Virus record (IMG/VR): IMGVR_UViG_3300049595_002511
Coordinates: 1 to 51,146 of that record
Reading direction: 5' to 3' (one strand)
Length of the DNA stretch: 51,146 nucleotides
Source: a virus
This document shows, in pieces, positions 48,164 to 51,146 of this stretch. Made by a program: the position numbers and the translations under genes. A model generated the notes under the pieces. The model did no database searches. It was not told the DNA's origin and saw only the letters and a list, made by a program, of their open reading frames with translations. How positions within the stretch are numbered: the first letter of the stretch is position 1; the number at the start of each line of letters is the position of its first letter.

Positions 48164-49345
48164 ATGTCCAACCCTACCACACCCGACGCCCCTGAATCTG
48201 TTGATCTCGACATGGGGGGACTCGACGCCGCCCTGGCAACCCTCAACCCGGCAAACCCGCCGCCCGTCGAGGCCGCTCCGGTAACGCCGCCTGACGCCCC
48301 TGCGGACGCTCCGAAGCCTGCCGACGCAAAACCCGCCGACGAGAAGCCCAAGAAAGGTCTCGACGCGCTGCCCGGCGAAGCGGTTGAGGAGAAAAAGGAG
48401 GAAGCCAAGAAGGAAGAGCCTGTTGCCGAACCAGAGGTGGATACCTCCAAATGGGCCAAACCCCAGCAGCAGGCGTTCGCCGCCATGCGTGCGGAGAAGA
48501 AACGCGCCGAAGAAACGGCCCGCGATGCCCAGATCCGCTACGACAAGCTCCAGAAGGAGTATGAAGCATTCAAAGCCACGCCGAAAGACAGCGAGGAGAC
48601 TGCCAAAAAGCTCGCAGAACTGGAAACGTGGAAGCGTGCTCACGATTTGAAGAGCACTCCTGAGTGGGTGTCTGCCGTGGACACTCCCATCCAGCAAAGC
48701 CTTAGCCTGTTGGAGCGTATCGCCGGGCACGCCAAAATCGACGCCAAGGCGCTGATCGACGCCACGGACGAACCTATCCAGTTCGAGCGCATTCTTGCCA
48801 TCCGCGAAGTCTTCGAGGCGGCGGAAGAGCCGGTACCCGACACCCTCATCACCGCTGCCGTCAACGAGGCCGACAAGCTGCACCCGCTCTACGAGAAAGC
48901 GGCGAAGATGGAGAAGGAGGCCGAACAAACCCTCAACAGTCTCAACCATCAGACCGAGCAGCAGAAAGCCGCCGCCGCCAAGGCGGAGGAAGCCGCCTAC
49001 CTTAAGCACCACGACCACATTTATGACCAGATGGTGAAGAAGCTGCCGTCGATCTTCAACAATCCCGAGGTCGCCGAGGAGATCAAGTCCGCTCGCCCGG
49101 CCACCGATCCAGCCGACAAGGCGTTCCAAGCCCAAGCCGCCGCCGCGCTTCCCACCATCGTCAAGGAACTCTTTGCCGTCCGTGAAGAGGTGAAGAAGGA
49201 GCGTGCCGCCAAGCTCGCCCTGCTTAACACCCGTCCCGGCGTCAAGCCTTCCAGCACTCCTGTCCAGAAACCCGCCAGCCCGGAAGACGTGGAACTTGAT
49301 GAAGAAGGGCTTACCGCCGCCCTGCGCGGGTTGAGGGCGCAATAA
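48164..49345 (+). CDS. Scaffold-like protein
   Basis: 393 residues, very rich in Glu, Ala, Lys and Pro. It has a Pro/Ala/Lys N-terminal third, long coiled coils in the middle and a helical, charged C-terminus, as typical for phage scaffolds encoded just before the capsid. SVDLDMGGLDAALATL near the N-terminus and VELDEEGLTAALRGL at the C-terminus are two copies of one short motif (see findings). A promoter for the capsid gene follows. Confidence 0.75.
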   Translation: MSNPTTPDAPESVDLDMGGLDAALATLNPANPPPVEAAPVTPPDAPADAPKPADAKPADEKPKKGLDALPGEAVEEKKEEAKKEEPVAEPEVDTSKWAKPQQQAFAAMRAEKKRAEETARDAQIRYDKLQKEYEAFKATPKDSEETAKKLAELETWKRAHDLKSTPEWVSAVDTPIQQSLSLLERIAGHAKIDAKALIDATDEPIQFERILAIREVFEAAEEPVPDTLITAAVNEADKLHPLYEKAAKMEKEAEQTLNSLNHQTEQQKAAAAKAEEAAYLKHHDHIYDQMVKKLPSIFNNPEVAEEIKSARPATDPADKAFQAQAAAALPTIVKELFAVREEVKKERAAKLALLNTRPGVKPSSTPVQKPASPEDVELDEEGLTAALRGLRAQ

Positions 49346-49351
49346 TTCTGT

Positions 49352-49380
49352 TTGACATCCACATGCAGAGTGTATAGTGT
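49352..49380 (+). promoter_or_regulatory. Promoter of the capsid gene
   Basis: TTGACA (49352-49357) followed at 15 nt by TATAGT (49373-49378), or at 17 nt by TAGTGT (49375-49380). Leader of ~160 nt to the ATG at 49544 with several direct repeats (AGCGTAAA at two sites). Confidence 0.55.
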
Positions 49381-49543
49381 TTGTCATTGAAGCGTAAAAT
49401 CGCCTGACCTTCACAGGCATTTAGTAAACTGGAGCGTAAACACGCAGGCACCTCCCCTGACTCAAGCAACTCGCCTTGCTTTCGTCATCGGGATAATAAC
49501 GGTCACGTTGAGCAGGCCAACACCCTCAACTTACCCTACCGTT

Positions 49544-50722
49544 ATGCCTGCCGACGCTATCAACCAGTACTTCATCTCCGACGCCTCCCGTATTCAAGGC
49601 AAGATCGACAAGGTCATGCGCGTGAAAGGTCGTCTCTCCCCCCTTCTCAAGAAGGATGTCCTGCCCGATGGCATGGGCTTCAACTTCTCCACCGTCATCA
49701 CCAAACGCTCTGTGGGCGTCGGCGGTGGTTGGGTCGCTGTTGCCACTCCAGACGGTTCCGGCAACAACTGCGTTCCGACCCCCACGGTCGTTTCTCCTGC
49801 TCGTACGCAGATCAGCTACTCTGCCTCGCAGACGGTGCAGTTCTCGGAAGACATCTGCTTCCGCGACCTTGCTGCCGCCTACGACGCCCGCGATCAGCTT
49901 GCCACCGACCGCGACAACTTCGTCGCGAACGTCGTGGACCTGTGGGACATCCAGGACAAGCTCCAGTTCACCTACTGGGCCGGTCACAAGATCATCTTCA
50001 ACGGCTCGCTCACGGAGACGACCAACGGCACCACGATGCCCGCGACCATCGCCACCAGCACGATCAACCAAGGTCTCCTGGACGTGCTCTACAACCGTGC
50101 GACCCAGGACGCCGCTGGTGAAGAGTCCGCCTACGCCAAACGTCAAGGCGCTCCGATCCTGCCGCTGATCCTCTCCCAACAGGCGCACCGCACCCTCATC
50201 AAGGGCGACGACAGCATCCGCGACGACTTCCGCTGGGCTGACTCCGGCAAAGGCGACGGTGCTGTCCTGCTCCAGAGCTGGGGCATCGACCGTGAGTACG
50301 GCGGTTTCCACCACATCATCGACCAACGTATGCCCCGCTGGGACTTCGTGAACGGTGCCTGGGTGGAACGTCCGTTCTACTCCAGCACCGCCACCACCAT
50401 CGGTGAAGCTGCTGACGTTTCTGCCGCTTACACCGCCGCCGAGTTTGAAGACCTCTACATCTTCAGCCCGGACGTGATGACCCGTCAGGTGCCGAAACCC
50501 TCGACCTCCTTTGGTTCCGGCTCCAGCGCCAAGGCGATCAGCTTCAACGGTGAAGTCGTGTGGCTCAACATCCCCGACAAGGAACTCAATCCGTTCAGCG
50601 ACATCGGCTTCTTCGCCGCCCGTCTGTATGCGGCTTGGAAGCCCCGCAAGGTGCAATACGGCTACGTCGTCCGCTTCAAGCGTTGCCCGAACGTCGCCAC
50701 GACTGACTGCCCCGCCTATTGA
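49544..50722 (+). CDS. Major capsid protein
   Basis: 392 residues from the ATG at 49544. The N-terminal PADAINQYFISDASRIQGK, FNFSTVITKRSV in the first third, and a C-terminal VVWLNIPDKELNPFSDIGF, then FFAARLYAAWKP, form a pattern of N4/P22-like or related HK97-fold capsids. Its own promoter and a strong terminator flank it, as expected for the most abundant virion protein. Family not certain. Confidence 0.8.
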   Translation: MPADAINQYFISDASRIQGKIDKVMRVKGRLSPLLKKDVLPDGMGFNFSTVITKRSVGVGGGWVAVATPDGSGNNCVPTPTVVSPARTQISYSASQTVQFSEDICFRDLAAAYDARDQLATDRDNFVANVVDLWDIQDKLQFTYWAGHKIIFNGSLTETTNGTTMPATIATSTINQGLLDVLYNRATQDAAGEESAYAKRQGAPILPLILSQQAHRTLIKGDDSIRDDFRWADSGKGDGAVLLQSWGIDREYGGFHHIIDQRMPRWDFVNGAWVERPFYSSTATTIGEAADVSAAYTAAEFEDLYIFSPDVMTRQVPKPSTSFGSGSSAKAISFNGEVVWLNIPDKELNPFSDIGFFAARLYAAWKPRKVQYGYVVRFKRCPNVATTDCPAY

Positions 50723-50747
50723 TAGCAGGGGTTGACACCTCAATCAT

Positions 50748-50786
50748 GGCGGGGAACCTGTTCACGCAGGCTCCCCGCCTTCTTTT
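50748..50786 (+). terminator. Rho-independent terminator after the capsid gene
   Basis: Stem GGCGGGGAACCTG / CAGGCTCCCCGCC (two mismatched bases), loop TTCACG, then TTCTTTT. Strong GC stem with T-run. Confidence 0.85.
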
Positions 50787-50800
50787 CACCCACTCCCCTC

Positions 50801-51031
50801 ATGATCACGATCCCTGTCCCCGCCGAGTTTGACACCGCCTCCTACGAGATGGGCGTCCCCATTGAAGTCACCGCTACGGTCATCCTGACCGACAAAGGGA
50901 TGGAGCTTCAAGCCATCGACGGCATGCCCGTCGAGTCCGAAGAAGCTCCTATGGAGGAAGCAGAAGACCTAGAAATGGACGAGGCTGGGCTTGAACAGGC
51001 TCTTGGCCGCGCCCCAATGATGGAGGCATAA
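50801..51031 (+). CDS. Small acidic protein with GLxxAL motif
   Basis: 76 residues from the ATG at 50801. Starts MITIPVPAEFDTASYEMGV (beta-like), then an acidic run EAPMEEAEDLEMDEAGLEQAL. The end matches the scaffold-like protein's repeated motif. Probably a head-associated protein; it sits just after the capsid terminator. Confidence 0.6.
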   Translation: MITIPVPAEFDTASYEMGVPIEVTATVILTDKGMELQAIDGMPVESEEAPMEEAEDLEMDEAGLEQALGRAPMMEA

Positions 51032-51035
51032 CACC

Positions 51036-51146
51036 ATGACGACCACCACAACCACAGGCACCGCCGAGGACGCTGCCGCGCTGGCGGTCATCGGAGGCAC
51101 GGCTTTCGCTGAAACGGAGGTCGGACTGCTCCAGCAAATCCTCGTC
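51036..51146 (+). CDS. Partial gene at the window edge
   Basis: 37 codons present (Thr-rich start, then GTAEDAAALAVIGGTAFAE), the rest lies beyond the window. The ATG follows AACACC, the phage's common leader. Not recognised. Confidence 0.5.
   Translation, partial: MTTTTTTGTAEDAAALAVIGGTAFAETEVGLLQQILV

Noticed and set aside
47696-49420. 574-codon minus-strand frame opposite the scaffold-like gene
   Set aside because: Low-complexity Gly/Leu/Arg product typical of antisense GC-rich DNA; the plus-strand genes fit the head-gene order.
49526-50743. 405-codon minus-strand frame opposite the capsid gene
   Set aside because: Antisense shadow over a gene with its own promoter and terminator.

Overview
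This window is most of the genome of a tailed double-stranded DNA phage, or a prophage of one. It has a large terminase subunit, portal, scaffold-like protein, major capsid protein and very large virion protein. It also carries its own replication set: family A DNA polymerase, primase-helicase, SNF2-like helicase, DUF2815 ssDNA-binding protein, DUF2800 nuclease and VRR-NUC nuclease. The long portal (about 770 aa), the separate scaffold-like protein and the giant virion protein fit a podovirus best, but no tail gene is seen that would prove it. Base composition is GC-rich. Start codons are rarely preceded by a Shine-Dalgarno sequence; many follow ACACC-ATG, and several promoters sit so close to the ATG that the mRNA should be leaderless. 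The host therefore probably initiates translation largely without Shine-Dalgarno pairing; the host itself cannot be named from the sequence.

Layout. Positions 2-4737 (+) hold the end of the virion gene block. Positions 4670-38329 (-) are one long, tightly packed block. In transcription order it begins at the right with many small accessory proteins (38329-30131). Next come Prs and NadV (a PRPP/NAD salvage pair), an HTH regulator, the primase-helicase, small membrane proteins, DUF2800, DUF2815, DUF6321, an odd tRNA-like gene, DNA polymerase, VRR-NUC, an HNH-like protein, a DUF7768-like protein, the helicase, DUF6378 and TerL. It ends with a glycosyltransferase/methyltransferase/radical-SAM island (12395-5336) and a Dps-like protein. 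Positions 38762-44993 (+) hold a second early-type block that starts at a promoter/operator. It encodes two ribbon-helix-helix-like paralogues, a TerS-like protein, an HNH endonuclease, a Dam methylase and small proteins. A single minus-strand regulator (45048-45410) separates it from the structural block 45492-51146 (+).

The most unusual signal is a shared short tail. Seven otherwise unrelated proteins end exactly in Phe-Trp-Gly after acidic residues, and three more carry the same motif near the C-terminus or before an added domain. Two neighbouring replication genes show what look like decayed copies just past their stop codons. The carriers are mostly DNA-transaction proteins (helicase, nuclease, methylase, HTH, RHH and Zn-finger proteins), so the tail looks like a docking peptide for a common hub. 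A second motif (D-x-x-G-L-x-x-A-L) recurs at both ends of the scaffold-like protein and in a small protein downstream of the capsid gene.

Genes are mostly joined by ATGA or TGATG overlaps, so translational coupling probably sets much of the expression. Several stop codons are embedded in a TTGAC(A/C) -35 element of the next promoter.
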